Assembly: GCA_902801465.1 (NCBI GenBank)
Contig: CADCIH010000006.1
Span: 24,456 to 88,455 of the forward strand
Reading direction: 5' to 3'
Source: an uncultured Bacteroidia bacterium
Lineage (GTDB): Bacteria > Bacteroidota > Bacteroidia > Bacteroidales > F082
Length of the DNA: 64,000 nt
The stretch's first letter is position 1, and the number at the start of each line of letters is the position of its first letter. The notes below the pieces were generated by a model that saw only the letters and a program-made list of their open reading frames with translations, was not told the origin of the DNA and did not search any database. The translations under genes were made by a program, and so were the position numbers. Of the stretch, positions 36,386-45,323 are shown in pieces.

Positions 36386-36393
36386 TATATTTG
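36386..36393 (+). promoter_or_regulatory. -7 promoter box of the lipoprotein gene
   Basis: TATATTTG in the AT-rich divergent gap with gpmA, 53 nt before the ATG at 36447. Confidence 0.55.
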
Positions 36394-36446
36394 CACATTA
36401 TTAATTTCGAACACATCTATTTATTAACCATTTAAAACGGAAAATC

Positions 36447-37439
36447 ATGAAGAAAATTACATTATTCTGTGGTGCTCTTCTAGTAGCTGCTTCACTGCTC
36501 TTTGTCGCTTGTGGCAAGGATAAGGAAGCCACCATCAACAAGTTCTTTAAAGTGGAGAACGCCACCTTGGTTACCGGCGACATGCCGGAACCCAATTCCA
36601 ACCAAACCATCACGGTTTCGATGAATGAAAGCGCCATCCCTGGCGGCTCGTCCTACGTCAGCGTCAACACTGAGGTTCCCGCCAGAAAGATTTTGGTTGG
36701 CATGAGGGAACAGGTCGGTTATTACGAGTTGGCTCTGACCCACAGCCGTGGTAACGAGTATTCGTTCGTCCTGTTGGTGGACCAGAACATCGCTTTGGGC
36801 GAAGACCAGACGGCTTTCAACGTCCAGGTGGCCATTGAAGACGAAAACGGTAACATCAGCCAGATCTGGGAAACCAACGTGAACCTGAAGGTGGTCGGCA
36901 CCGGCGCCCTTCAAGTGAGCCTCAGCTTCGACAACGCCAAGGATGTGGACCTTCACCTCATTGAACCCGAATACAATGACAACTACGGTGAGCCCGTGTC
37001 GTTCTACGATCGTCATATTTATTATGGCCATACTTTGTGCAGCTACAGCGGTGGTGAATTGGACCTCGACTCCAATCCTGGCTGCAGCCTCGACTATGTG
37101 AACAACGAAAACATTACCTATAACGACAGCACTGCTTATGTACCCGCTGGTACCTACAAGGTGTATGTGGATCTCTATGAAAATTGCGATCCTACCATCG
37201 CCACCAACTATGTGGTGACTGTGTTCTACAATGGTGCGCTTATTGCCAGCAAGTCGGGTGTTTACGATGTTGATGCCGAAAGCACATACAATCCCATTGA
37301 TGCGGATTATGTGGCCGAGAACGAGCCTTTCCTGACCTTCAACATTGCCGGTGTGAGCAAGAATGCTCCGAAGAACTTTGGCCGTGCTGAATTGAGCGAA
37401 ACCGCAAAGGAAAAAGAAGCCAATGCAGTTCACAAATAA
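36447..37439 (+). CDS. Lipoprotein with YfaP-like beta domain
   Basis: This 330-residue protein has lipobox LLFVAC (Cys22), so it is an envelope lipoprotein. The first half is a beta-rich domain of unknown type. The second half (about 150-285, LQVSLSFDNAKDVDLHLIEP, IYYGHTL, GGELDLDSNPGC, PAGTYKVYVDLYE) resembles YfaP-type domains of unknown function. It has its own promoter and a strong terminator, so it is a single-gene unit. Confidence 0.7.
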   Translation: MKKITLFCGALLVAASLLFVACGKDKEATINKFFKVENATLVTGDMPEPNSNQTITVSMNESAIPGGSSYVSVNTEVPARKILVGMREQVGYYELALTHSRGNEYSFVLLVDQNIALGEDQTAFNVQVAIEDENGNISQIWETNVNLKVVGTGALQVSLSFDNAKDVDLHLIEPEYNDNYGEPVSFYDRHIYYGHTLCSYSGGELDLDSNPGCSLDYVNNENITYNDSTAYVPAGTYKVYVDLYENCDPTIATNYVVTVFYNGALIASKSGVYDVDAESTYNPIDADYVAENEPFLTFNIAGVSKNAPKNFGRAELSETAKEKEANAVHK

Positions 37440-37455
37440 TTCATAAAGTGATATG

Positions 37456-37489
37456 AAAAAAGCGGCTTCCGTTGGGGAGCCGCTTTTTT
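37456..37489. terminator. Bidirectional terminator
   Basis: AGCGGCTTCC pairs with GGAGCCGCT around GTTGG, with an A run before and a T run after. It serves the lipoprotein gene and the convergent lspA. Confidence 0.92.
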
Positions 37490-37496
37490 TGTTTCC

Positions 37497-38015
37497 TTAA
37501 AGTGTCTTCAGCCATTTCCATTGGAAGAGGATCATGTAAAACACCCCTATGGTGATGGCGGAATCAGCCAGGTTGAAAACAGGGGGGAAGAAGCTGATGC
37601 TGAACATGTCGACGACCCTGCCGTGCAGCCAACCGGCATAATGGAACACCTTGCCGTAGAACACGCAGTCAATGATGTTGCCGAGGGCTCCTGCGGTGAT
37701 TAATGAGAGGCCGAACATCACTCCGAACTTGGTGTCTTTCTTTGAGAGGCGAAACAGGACGTAAAACAGGGCGATCACCGCGATGATCCTGAACACGCTC
37801 AGGAGGGTCTTCACGATGCCACCATCGCCTAGCAGGCCGAAGGCCATGCCGTCGTTCTCAATGTAATGCAATTTGAAGAGATTGCCCAGCAGAGGAATCT
37901 CTTCGTATAGGTCCATGTGGGTCTTGACCCAAATCTTTAGGACTTGGTCGAGCAAAAGGACGATGAAAATGATGATGAACGAGCCTGTCAGGCCCTTGCG
38001 TTTGGTGTCAGTCAC
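37497..38015 (-). CDS. lspA: Lipoprotein signal peptidase (signal peptidase II)
   Basis: LspA is the inner-membrane aspartic protease that cuts lipoprotein signal peptides; several lipoproteins in this window are its substrates. The 172-residue protein has four membrane helices and the family blocks ENDGMAFG, GALGNIIDCV (first catalytic Asp) and FNLADSAITIG (second). It is the last gene of ileS-dksA-like-lspA and its start overlaps the preceding stop by 4 nt. Confidence 0.94.
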   Translation of the reverse strand: MTDTKRKGLTGSFIIIFIVLLLDQVLKIWVKTHMDLYEEIPLLGNLFKLHYIENDGMAFGLLGDGGIVKTLLSVFRIIAVIALFYVLFRLSKKDTKFGVMFGLSLITAGALGNIIDCVFYGKVFHYAGWLHGRVVDMFSISFFPPVFNLADSAITIGVFYMILFQWKWLKTL

Positions 38016-38413
38016 TTTTTCTTCTTTTCCTTCATTTTGGCCTCGAGGCAGATCGTGGTGGTGGGCACGCAGCGCAGCCTTTCCTTGGGGATGAGCCTGC
38101 CGGTGGCACGACAGATGCCGTAGGTCTTGTTCTCGATACGCATCAGAGCGAACTCGAGACTCTGGATATATTTTTCAGTGCGAGCTGCCAACTTGGCGTT
38201 TTCTTCTTTTTGCGATACCGAATAGCCTTCCTCCAGCACTTTGAAGGTAGGGGCGGTGTCGTCGGTGCTGTGTTCGCCGCCGGCGATGTTTTCATTGAGT
38301 CTGGCCAGATTCTCACGGGCCTGTTGCAACTTTTCAAGGATCAATGCCTTGAACTCTTCCAACTCCTCATCCGAATATCTCACGGTGGGCGTAGCTTTAG
38401 TCTTCTCTTCCAT
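38012..38413 (-). CDS. DksA/TraR family zinc-finger-like protein
   Basis: This 133-residue protein has a coiled-coil N-terminus and a C-terminal zinc-finger-like segment YGICRATGRLIPKERLRCVP followed by one more cysteine. The second CxxC of classical DksA is not preserved, as is usual in Bacteroidota, so zinc binding may be weakened or lost. Relatives act on RNA polymerase with ppGpp. The position between ileS and lspA is conserved in the phylum. The ATG at 38413 (MEEKTK) is preferred over the one 9 nt earlier. Confidence 0.85.
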   Translation of the reverse strand: MEEKTKATPTVRYSDEELEEFKALILEKLQQARENLARLNENIAGGEHSTDDTAPTFKVLEEGYSVSQKEENAKLAARTEKYIQSLEFALMRIENKTYGICRATGRLIPKERLRCVPTTTICLEAKMKEKKKK

Positions 38414-38470
38414 ACGCAACAAATTTGAGATTGCTAAATTACGAAAAATATCTAAAAAAGCAAAATTTAT

Positions 38471-41400
38471 TTAATACTTTTTTTGGATGCGTAAAGTTAC
38501 TTTCACATTTTCGGTAAGTTCGTCTTCCAGCACATCCTCGCCTGTGACACTGTCGGTCAGGTAAATGGCTTCGGCCAGTGTCTCTCCGCAGATATAGGCT
38601 TTGTACTGTTCCACGGCAGGGTCGAGTTTCTCGTTATGGGCGACGAAGATCTCGATGCGGTCGGTGACTTCCAGGCCGGTGTTCTTACGGAGGGTCTGGA
38701 CGCGGTTGACCAGCTCACGGGCGAGTCCCTCGTTGAAGAGCTCCTTGGTGATGGTCATGTCGAGGGCCACGGTGTAGTTGCCTTCAGAGGTCACGGCCCA
38801 GCCGGGGATGTCCTGGGTGGAGATCAAGGCGTCCTCGAGGGTCAGCTCCACATCGACGCCATCCACATCGAGGTGGGTGCCGTTGTTGCGTTCGAAGGCG
38901 TGGATCTCGTCCTGTGTCATGTTGGCGAAGTAGGCTTGGATCTGTTTCATCTGCTTGCCGTACTTTCTTCCCAAGGTCTTGAAGTTGGGCTTCACGTTCT
39001 TCACCAGGATGTTGTTGTCGGGGGCGAGGAACTCGATGCCTTTGATGTTGACCTCGCTCATGATGAGGTGGGAGATCTTCTCGAGTTGAGCCTTCATGGT
39101 CTCGTTGGCCACGGGGATCATGATCTTCGACAGGGGCTGACGCACGCGGATGTTGGCTTTCTTACGAAGCGAGAGCACTAATGAGGAGATCAGCTGTGCG
39201 GCTTCCATGCGCTCTTCCAAGTCCTTGTCGATGAGTTTGTTGTCAGCCACGGGGAAGTCGGTGAGATGCACCGATTCGGCGGCGTTCTTGCCGGTGGCGT
39301 TGTTCAGGTCGCGGTAGAGCTGCTCACTGAAGAACGGGGCGATGGGTGAGCTCAGGCGGGCAACGGTGTCCAGGCAGGTGTAAAGGGTCTGATAGGCCGA
39401 GAGCTTGTCACGGTCGTCGTCGCTTCTCCAGAAACGACGGCGTGAGAGACGCACGTACCAGTTGCTGAGGTGGGCGTCGACGAACTCTGCGATGGCGCGA
39501 CCGGCGCGGGTGGGCTCGTAGCTCTGGTAGGCGTTGTCGACCTCGAGGATCAGCGAGTTCAACTCGGAGAGGATCCAGCGGTCGATCTCGGGACGCTCGG
39601 CATACGGCAGGTCGGCTTCCTTATAGTCGAAATGGTCGATGTTGGCGTATAAAGCGAAGAAGGCGTAGGTGTTGTAGAGGGTGCCGAAGAACTTACGGCG
39701 CACCTCGTCGACACCGGCCTCGTCGAACTTCAGGTTGTCCCAAGGTTGCGAGTTGGTGATCATATACCAACGCACGGCGTCGGCACCATATTTCTCGATG
39801 GCTCCGAAGGGATCCACGGCGTTGCCGAGACGTTTCGACATCTTGTTGCCATTCTTGTCAAGCACCAAGCCATTGGAGATCACATTTTTGTATGCCACGC
39901 TGTCGAAGCACATGGTGGCGATGGCGTGCAAAGTGAAGAACCAGCCACGGGTCTGGTCCACACCCTCAGCGATGAAGTCCGCCGGGAACGGGAGTTTTCC
40001 GTTTTCCGTTTTCATTTTTCCGTTCCCCATGTAATGGTATTGTGCATACGGCATTGCGCCGCTGTCGAACCACACGTCAATCAAATCAGGTTCGCGGAAC
40101 ATCTTTTTGCCGCTTGCGGAGCAGAGGATGACGCCGTCGATATAAGGTCTGTGGAGGTCGAACTTGGTATAGTCGTCGGAGGCATACGGGTTCTCTGTCA
40201 TGAAGCCTGCCTTGATGGATTTCTCAATCTCGCTGCGGAGTTCTTCGACGCTGCCGATGCAGATCTCTTCCTTGCCGTCCTCTGTGCGCCAGATGGGCAG
40301 CGGTGTGCCCCAGTAGCGTGAACGTGAGAGGTTCCAGTCGACGAGGTTCTCCAACCAGTTGCCGAAACGGCCGCTGCCGGTGGCCTCGGGCTTCCAGTTG
40401 ATGGTCTTGTTGAGCTCGATCATGCGGTCTTTCAGGGCCGTGGTCTTGATGAACCAGCTGTCGAGGGGATAGTAGAGCACGGGTTTGTCGGTACGCCAGC
40501 AGTGCGGGTAGTTGTGGGTGTGTTTCTCGCTCTTGAAGAGTTTGCCTTGTTCCTTGAGGAGCATCACGATGTCGACGTCGAGGCTCTTGTCCTTCTCGGT
40601 CTTGGTGGGGTCGTAGGCGTTCTTCACGAACTGGCCGGCATAGGGGCGGTAGGCTTCCACGTCCATGCTGTTCTTCACGAACTCGGGGTCGAGGTCTTCG
40701 ATGCGGAAGAACTTTCCTGTGCGGTCGACCATAGGCTGCGGCTTGCCGTCTTTGTCGATCATCTGCAAGGGCGGGATGCCGGCTGCGGCTGCCACGCGTT
40801 TATCGTCGGCGCCGAAGGTCGGGGCGATGTGGACGATGCCGGTACCGTCTTCGGTGGTGACGTAGTCGCCAGGGATGATGCGGAAGGCGCCTTCACCTGG
40901 GTTGACCCACGGAATCAGCTGTTCGTATTCGATGCCGACGAGCTCGCTGCCCTTGAATTCCTGGATGACTTCGGGGGCTTCCTTGAACATGGTGCCCACC
41001 AAGGCTTTGGCCATGAGAATCAGGCAGGGTTCCTCGGTGTAGGGATGCACGGTCTTCAGCAGCACGTAGTCGATGTTGGGACCGACGCAGAGAGCCGTGT
41101 TGCTCGGTAAGGTCCACGGGGTGGTCGTCCACGCAATCGCATAAACGGAAAACGGAGAACTGAAAACGGAAAGTTTAGTTTTCCGTTCTCCATTTTCAGT
41201 TTTCAGTTTAAACAGCGCCACGCAAGTCAAGTCCTTCACGTCCCTATAGCAGCCGGGCATGTTCAGTTCATGCGAGCTGAGGCCGGTGCCTGCGGCGGGC
41301 GAATAGGGTTGGATGGTGTAGCCTTTGTAGAGCAGACCTTTGTTGTAGAGGTCTTTCAGCAGGAACCACAAGGTCTCGATATAGTCGTTGGTGAAGGTGA

Positions 41401-41848
41401 TGTACGGATCATCGAGGTTGACCCAATAGCCCATCTTGCGGGTGAGGTCGTCCCACAGGTCCTTGTATTTCATCACCTCTTCGCGGCAGGCGCGGTTGTA
41501 GTCGTCGACGCTGATCTTCTTGCCGATGTCTTCCTTGGTGATGCCGAGCTTCTTCTCCACACCGAGTTCCACGGGAAGGCCATGGGTGTCCCAGCCGGCC
41601 TTGCGGACGACGTGTTTGCCTTTCAAGGTCTGATAACGGCACACCACGTCCTTGATGGAACGTGCCATCACATGGTGGATGCCGGGAGTGCCGTTGGCGC
41701 TCGGCGGACCTTCAAAAAACACGAAGGCATTGTCCTTGTCGCGATTGTCAAGACTCTTTTGGAAGGTGTCGTTCTCCTCCCAATATTTGCGAATCTCGTT
41801 AGCTATCTCGGTGAGATTCAGTTGCTTATACTCTTTGTAATTCTGCAT
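38471..41848 (-). CDS. ileS: Isoleucyl-tRNA synthetase with two repeat-derived insertions
   Basis: This 1125-residue class I synthetase has the HIGH-equivalent GIHHVMAR, the editing-site motif WTTTPWTLPSN and KMSKRLGN. Two in-frame insertions carry the same peptide family: about residues 214-236 (TENGERKTKLSVFSSPFSV), immediately before the editing motif, and about 608-618 (GKMKTENGKL). Both derive from a palindromic DNA repeat. The frame and catalytic motifs are intact, so the enzyme is presumably functional and the insertions sit in tolerant loops. It leads the operon with the dksA-like gene and lspA; a -7 box lies at 41882-41875. Confidence 0.95.
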   Translation of the reverse strand: MQNYKEYKQLNLTEIANEIRKYWEENDTFQKSLDNRDKDNAFVFFEGPPSANGTPGIHHVMARSIKDVVCRYQTLKGKHVVRKAGWDTHGLPVELGVEKKLGITKEDIGKKISVDDYNRACREEVMKYKDLWDDLTRKMGYWVNLDDPYITFTNDYIETLWFLLKDLYNKGLLYKGYTIQPYSPAAGTGLSSHELNMPGCYRDVKDLTCVALFKLKTENGERKTKLSVFSSPFSVYAIAWTTTPWTLPSNTALCVGPNIDYVLLKTVHPYTEEPCLILMAKALVGTMFKEAPEVIQEFKGSELVGIEYEQLIPWVNPGEGAFRIIPGDYVTTEDGTGIVHIAPTFGADDKRVAAAAGIPPLQMIDKDGKPQPMVDRTGKFFRIEDLDPEFVKNSMDVEAYRPYAGQFVKNAYDPTKTEKDKSLDVDIVMLLKEQGKLFKSEKHTHNYPHCWRTDKPVLYYPLDSWFIKTTALKDRMIELNKTINWKPEATGSGRFGNWLENLVDWNLSRSRYWGTPLPIWRTEDGKEEICIGSVEELRSEIEKSIKAGFMTENPYASDDYTKFDLHRPYIDGVILCSASGKKMFREPDLIDVWFDSGAMPYAQYHYMGNGKMKTENGKLPFPADFIAEGVDQTRGWFFTLHAIATMCFDSVAYKNVISNGLVLDKNGNKMSKRLGNAVDPFGAIEKYGADAVRWYMITNSQPWDNLKFDEAGVDEVRRKFFGTLYNTYAFFALYANIDHFDYKEADLPYAERPEIDRWILSELNSLILEVDNAYQSYEPTRAGRAIAEFVDAHLSNWYVRLSRRRFWRSDDDRDKLSAYQTLYTCLDTVARLSSPIAPFFSEQLYRDLNNATGKNAAESVHLTDFPVADNKLIDKDLEERMEAAQLISSLVLSLRKKANIRVRQPLSKIMIPVANETMKAQLEKISHLIMSEVNIKGIEFLAPDNNILVKNVKPNFKTLGRKYGKQMKQIQAYFANMTQDEIHAFERNNGTHLDVDGVDVELTLEDALISTQDIPGWAVTSEGNYTVALDMTITKELFNEGLARELVNRVQTLRKNTGLEVTDRIEIFVAHNEKLDPAVEQYKAYICGETLAEAIYLTDSVTGEDVLEDELTENVKVTLRIQKKY
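39994..40026 (-). repeat. [13 protein letters not shown] element, half copy, in ileS
   Basis: The minus strand has GGAAAACGG-type units encoding GKMKTENGKL. Only one arm of the palindrome is present. It lies before the PFPADF segment. Confidence 0.7.
41143..41209 (-). repeat. [13 protein letters not shown] element, full palindrome, in ileS
   Basis: Two about 30-nt arms (41143-41172 and 41179-41209), built from GGAAAAC/GGAGAAC/TGAAAAC units, are imperfect inverted copies around a 6-nt centre. One arm encodes TENGERKT and the other LSVFSSPFSV. Confidence 0.85.
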
Positions 41849-41874
41849 CTTCTTGCTGGCTTGAATTAAAGCCG

Positions 41875-41882
41875 CAAAGATA
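41875..41882 (-). promoter_or_regulatory. -7 promoter box of ileS
   Basis: TATCTTTG read on the minus strand from 41882 to 41875, 26 nt before the ileS ATG. Confidence 0.6.
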
Positions 41883-41893
41883 CAAAATTTTTA

Positions 41894-44800
41894 TCATCTC
41901 AACACGATTTTCTGTGTTTTCACATCGGAACCGTTGACTAACCGCAGGATATATACGCCGGGAGCCATTCCAACAGTCGAAATCTGACGTGTCACACCAT
42001 CACGGGTGAGAACGATTCGCCCTGTCATGTCGATAATTTGTAAAATAGAACAATTATCAATATTATTAATGATAATATTTCCATTAATTACATAGGCGAA
42101 CATGTCGGTCTCCGGAGTTTCTTCGATGGTCACGCTGGGTCCGAGATAGATCGTGTTGGAGAAATCGGTTTCACGACCGTCGACGACAGCGGTGACGTTG
42201 TAGCGCAGGTTGTCGTTGCTATTGTGTACCATGCTGGTGGCTGTGAGGTCTTCCATGCCTAAAACCATCTGTTCATCACTGCATTCCTCATCACCCCAAT
42301 ACAGGTTATAGGAGACGTCGTTTGACATGTCGCCTTGGGTGGTGTATGCCCTGAGCATCCATGAGTGGTAGAAGTTGTAGTAGGTGACAGGTCTCCAGGT
42401 GCTGCTTGAGATCACCATGCAGCTGTTGTCGTGATTGACGTAGGCACAGCAGGGGACTGGGTTGTTGCTTCCTGTCGATTGGACGGCGATCCATAGGGGT
42501 TGGGTAGCGTCGTAGGCGACGTTTTCGTTCAATGCAAAGCGTACCCATTGCCCGCTGCCGGTCATCTGGTGTTCTTGGGTGTGGATGAGGTTGCTGTTGT
42601 TGGCCTTGTCGCCGCTATAAATCTTGTATGTATAGGTCGCAGCGGTGCAGTCGAACATCTCCAGATAGGCCAGGGGTCGGCCTTCGAAGGCGGCCAGTTG
42701 TTCAGGCTCGAACTTGATACCCCATTTTTGCGAGGCTGATCCGAAGCTTTCCTCAAACTGGTTGTTGTCGTAGGCCAGCAGGCCATAGCCCATGAATTCG
42801 GGTGCTTCCCAACGCAATTCATTCTGGTTGGAGCTGTGTGTACCCGTCAGGTTCCTTGGGGGCTCGCAGTAATAGTTCATCACCACGGCGTGGACTTGGT
42901 TTTCGGGATGCCATGAAGAAGCTGTCCCTTCGACACTTTCCACCTGGAAGCCATAGCATCCAGAGCGCAAGATGCTGTTGTCGAGAATCTCGTAGCCGTT
43001 GATGTCTGGAGTTATAATCCTGCCATTACGGTACAAAGTGAAATGGTTGTTCTCGGTGGGCATGCTCCAGTGGAGCTGTACATCGGGGCCTTCGACGGTG
43101 GCGGTGAGGTTCTGGGGTGACATCAAGCCCAGGCCGTTGTCGCTTGCTGTGTAGGTGGCAATGGTGCCTGAAGCCGGATTGTCAACGCCAAAGATGTCGC
43201 CCATTTCATTTCCGTTGCGATGGCTGGCTTTCACACGTATGCCCTCGCTCTCTGGGTCGAAGCCGGAATGCCATACGAAAGTGACTTCGGTGTTGGCGGG
43301 TACATGCAACTCGGCTTTGGCTTCGGTGCCTTCGTAAATGGTGAAATACTGGGTCTTCATCAGGGGGTTGTCGAAGCTCACCTCCAACTCGCCTCCCTTG
43401 GTGCCGTAAGGTGTATCGCTGATGAGATTAATGTCAATAGTCTCGTAGTTGCCGAGGATGACCCAGGCTTTGGATTCGGCGCTATAGACGTGCATTAATC
43501 CTGCGTCGACGGAGAGCACGCTGTAGATGTGGTATCCATTGTCAGCCTCGGTGTAGGGGTGTATAAAGGAGGGTTCGGTGACATCGGCGATTTCCACCCC
43601 GTCACGATAAACATAATAGTAGCCTGCACTGGTGTCAGCATCCCACGAAAGTTCCACTTGGTGTTCCAAGCTGTTGACATGGGCAACGAAGTTGTCGGGT
43701 CCCGGGGCGCTTCCTTCGCCTCCGTAGGGCAAGAAGTCAAAGCTCATTCTGTCGCCCGTATCGCTTATGTTGGTGATTTGATATGGCCAATCACAGATGT
43801 TTCCGTTAGAATAGAAAGGATGGGGGTCGGTGCCGATGTTGAACGAGGTCCTTCCCGATTTCTGGTTGAAGCTTGCAAGGTCGAGGTCGCCTGGGGTGTT
43901 GTAGGTTCCGCCGGGGCGATAGAGATACACTTCGTTGAAATAGTTGTAGCCATTCCATCCTGCGTTGCCGTCGAAACGGGTGTCGATATGATAGATCAGC
44001 AGTCCGCTGTTGGGAATGCGTCCCTCAAAGACATTTCTCTTGTCGCGGTATTCGACGAAGATGAACTGGTTGGGGTCGGAGGTGGGGATCATATAGCCGT
44101 TGCGGCGACCGCCTTCCCATACGTTGGCTTCGATCTCGTAGGTGCCGAAAGCGTTGGGGACATCTGAGATGACGGGGATGTCGTCCACCCAGTGACCGTA
44201 TTTGTATTTCAAATAGACGCTGGGTTGTTGGGGAGGCTCAGTATCGCTGCACATCAGGTCCCATGAACCCACGGGGCTTCCGCCGGCGCTGTTGCCGCTA
44301 TATTGGTACAAGTCGGGGGCGCTCAGCGAATGGAACATCTCGTGGCAGAGGGTGCTCACGTTGAAATAGCCGCCTTGTTCCAACTGCAGGTTGAAGTCGA
44401 AGACTTGCAGGTCGCCAAGCCATACCTCACGGTCCCAGATGCTCCAGCGATGAGGCCAAAGCAGGGAGTTCCACTCTCCTGTCTCGCCTTTGCACACGAA
44501 CACCACGTTGTCGACCATGCCGTCGCCGTTGTAGTCGAGGTCGAGGGTGTCGGGCACCATGTCCTCGATGTAGGCGATGGCTCTCTCGAGCAGGTCGAAC
44601 TCACGGGTGGCGCGGTTGTCGTCGTCATATCCGATGGGGTTGGTTACAGGGTCGTAAGGCTGATAATACTGTTTCGGGTTGATGTCCTCGTAGGAGAGCA
44701 CGGTCTCGCCATCAGGCTGGGGAAAGAAGTGCGACCACAAGTCGAGTTGGTTATAGGAGGTGTGGTGATAGAAGTTGTGCAATGAGACGTCGTCCCATCC

Positions 44801-45283
44801 GTCGGCGTTGAACATCTCCTCAACCGTTGAGAAAGGCGTGTTGTGGTAGGTGTCGCCGGCGAAGCGGATGAACACCACCAGATTGTTGTAAAGTCCGTGG
44901 TTGATTTCCCTTCCGTTCTTTGACTGGGGTTGCTTGATGTGTTTCTCCCATTCTTGTCTCCGTGCATAGTATTCGGCCTCGGAAATCTTGACATAAGGCT
45001 CCAGTCCCACGCTGGCGGGGTCGACGCTGCCCACGATGTATGACGAGGCGGCCACTTCGCCGCGGGCGCCTCTGGTGGCGTAACGGTAGTAGCCGTCGTC
45101 GCCTTTGACGATGGTGAAGCCGTTGGCGTCGTGCAGATAGTTATAGTACTCGTCGCCTGATGCAAAGCAGTTGATCTCTTGCCCGTCTGGCTGTGTGAGT
45201 CGAATAGGAATGTTGTTCAATGGTGCGGCCCAGCCAACCAGGCTAATGGCAATCAGTAATGCAAGTATCAGTCGCCGTCTCAT
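41894..45283 (-). CDS. Secreted M6-family metalloprotease with T9SS sorting tail
   Basis: This 1129-residue protein has a signal peptide and a short propeptide-like region. The M6 (immune inhibitor A-like) domain has zinc site H314EMFH318 (TLCHEMFHSLSAPDLY). Beta-sandwich and Fn3-like modules follow (for example VSLE/VELSWDADTSAGYYYVY and PPRNLTGTHSSNQNELRW). The T9SS type A domain is at the end (IIDMTGRIVLTRD, GVYILRLV, KTQKIVLR). It would digest proteins outside the cell and feed the peptidases encoded at 8 and 28 kb. The sorting tail is nearly the same as that of the giant protein at 3910-7779. Confidence 0.9.
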   Translation of the reverse strand: MRRRLILALLIAISLVGWAAPLNNIPIRLTQPDGQEINCFASGDEYYNYLHDANGFTIVKGDDGYYRYATRGARGEVAASSYIVGSVDPASVGLEPYVKISEAEYYARRQEWEKHIKQPQSKNGREINHGLYNNLVVFIRFAGDTYHNTPFSTVEEMFNADGWDDVSLHNFYHHTSYNQLDLWSHFFPQPDGETVLSYEDINPKQYYQPYDPVTNPIGYDDDNRATREFDLLERAIAYIEDMVPDTLDLDYNGDGMVDNVVFVCKGETGEWNSLLWPHRWSIWDREVWLGDLQVFDFNLQLEQGGYFNVSTLCHEMFHSLSAPDLYQYSGNSAGGSPVGSWDLMCSDTEPPQQPSVYLKYKYGHWVDDIPVISDVPNAFGTYEIEANVWEGGRRNGYMIPTSDPNQFIFVEYRDKRNVFEGRIPNSGLLIYHIDTRFDGNAGWNGYNYFNEVYLYRPGGTYNTPGDLDLASFNQKSGRTSFNIGTDPHPFYSNGNICDWPYQITNISDTGDRMSFDFLPYGGEGSAPGPDNFVAHVNSLEHQVELSWDADTSAGYYYVYRDGVEIADVTEPSFIHPYTEADNGYHIYSVLSVDAGLMHVYSAESKAWVILGNYETIDINLISDTPYGTKGGELEVSFDNPLMKTQYFTIYEGTEAKAELHVPANTEVTFVWHSGFDPESEGIRVKASHRNGNEMGDIFGVDNPASGTIATYTASDNGLGLMSPQNLTATVEGPDVQLHWSMPTENNHFTLYRNGRIITPDINGYEILDNSILRSGCYGFQVESVEGTASSWHPENQVHAVVMNYYCEPPRNLTGTHSSNQNELRWEAPEFMGYGLLAYDNNQFEESFGSASQKWGIKFEPEQLAAFEGRPLAYLEMFDCTAATYTYKIYSGDKANNSNLIHTQEHQMTGSGQWVRFALNENVAYDATQPLWIAVQSTGSNNPVPCCAYVNHDNSCMVISSSTWRPVTYYNFYHSWMLRAYTTQGDMSNDVSYNLYWGDEECSDEQMVLGMEDLTATSMVHNSNDNLRYNVTAVVDGRETDFSNTIYLGPSVTIEETPETDMFAYVINGNIIINNIDNCSILQIIDMTGRIVLTRDGVTRQISTVGMAPGVYILRLVNGSDVKTQKIVLR

Positions 45284-45316
45284 AACTTTTATCTTTTATC
45301 TTTTAACTTTTATCTT
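45284..45316. repeat. Tandem ACTTTTATCTTTT repeat between genes
   Basis: Short imperfect units (CTTTTATC, CTTTTAA) fill the gap between the M6 protease start and the SPFH gene end. It resembles the other simple tandem tracts found at gene ends. Confidence 0.6.
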
Positions 45317-45323
45317 GTTGTAA

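Noticed and set aside
38012..38413. Frameshifted or damaged dksA because cysteines are missing
   Set aside because: The loss of one CxxC pair is usual for this family in Bacteroidota and the frame and operon position are intact.
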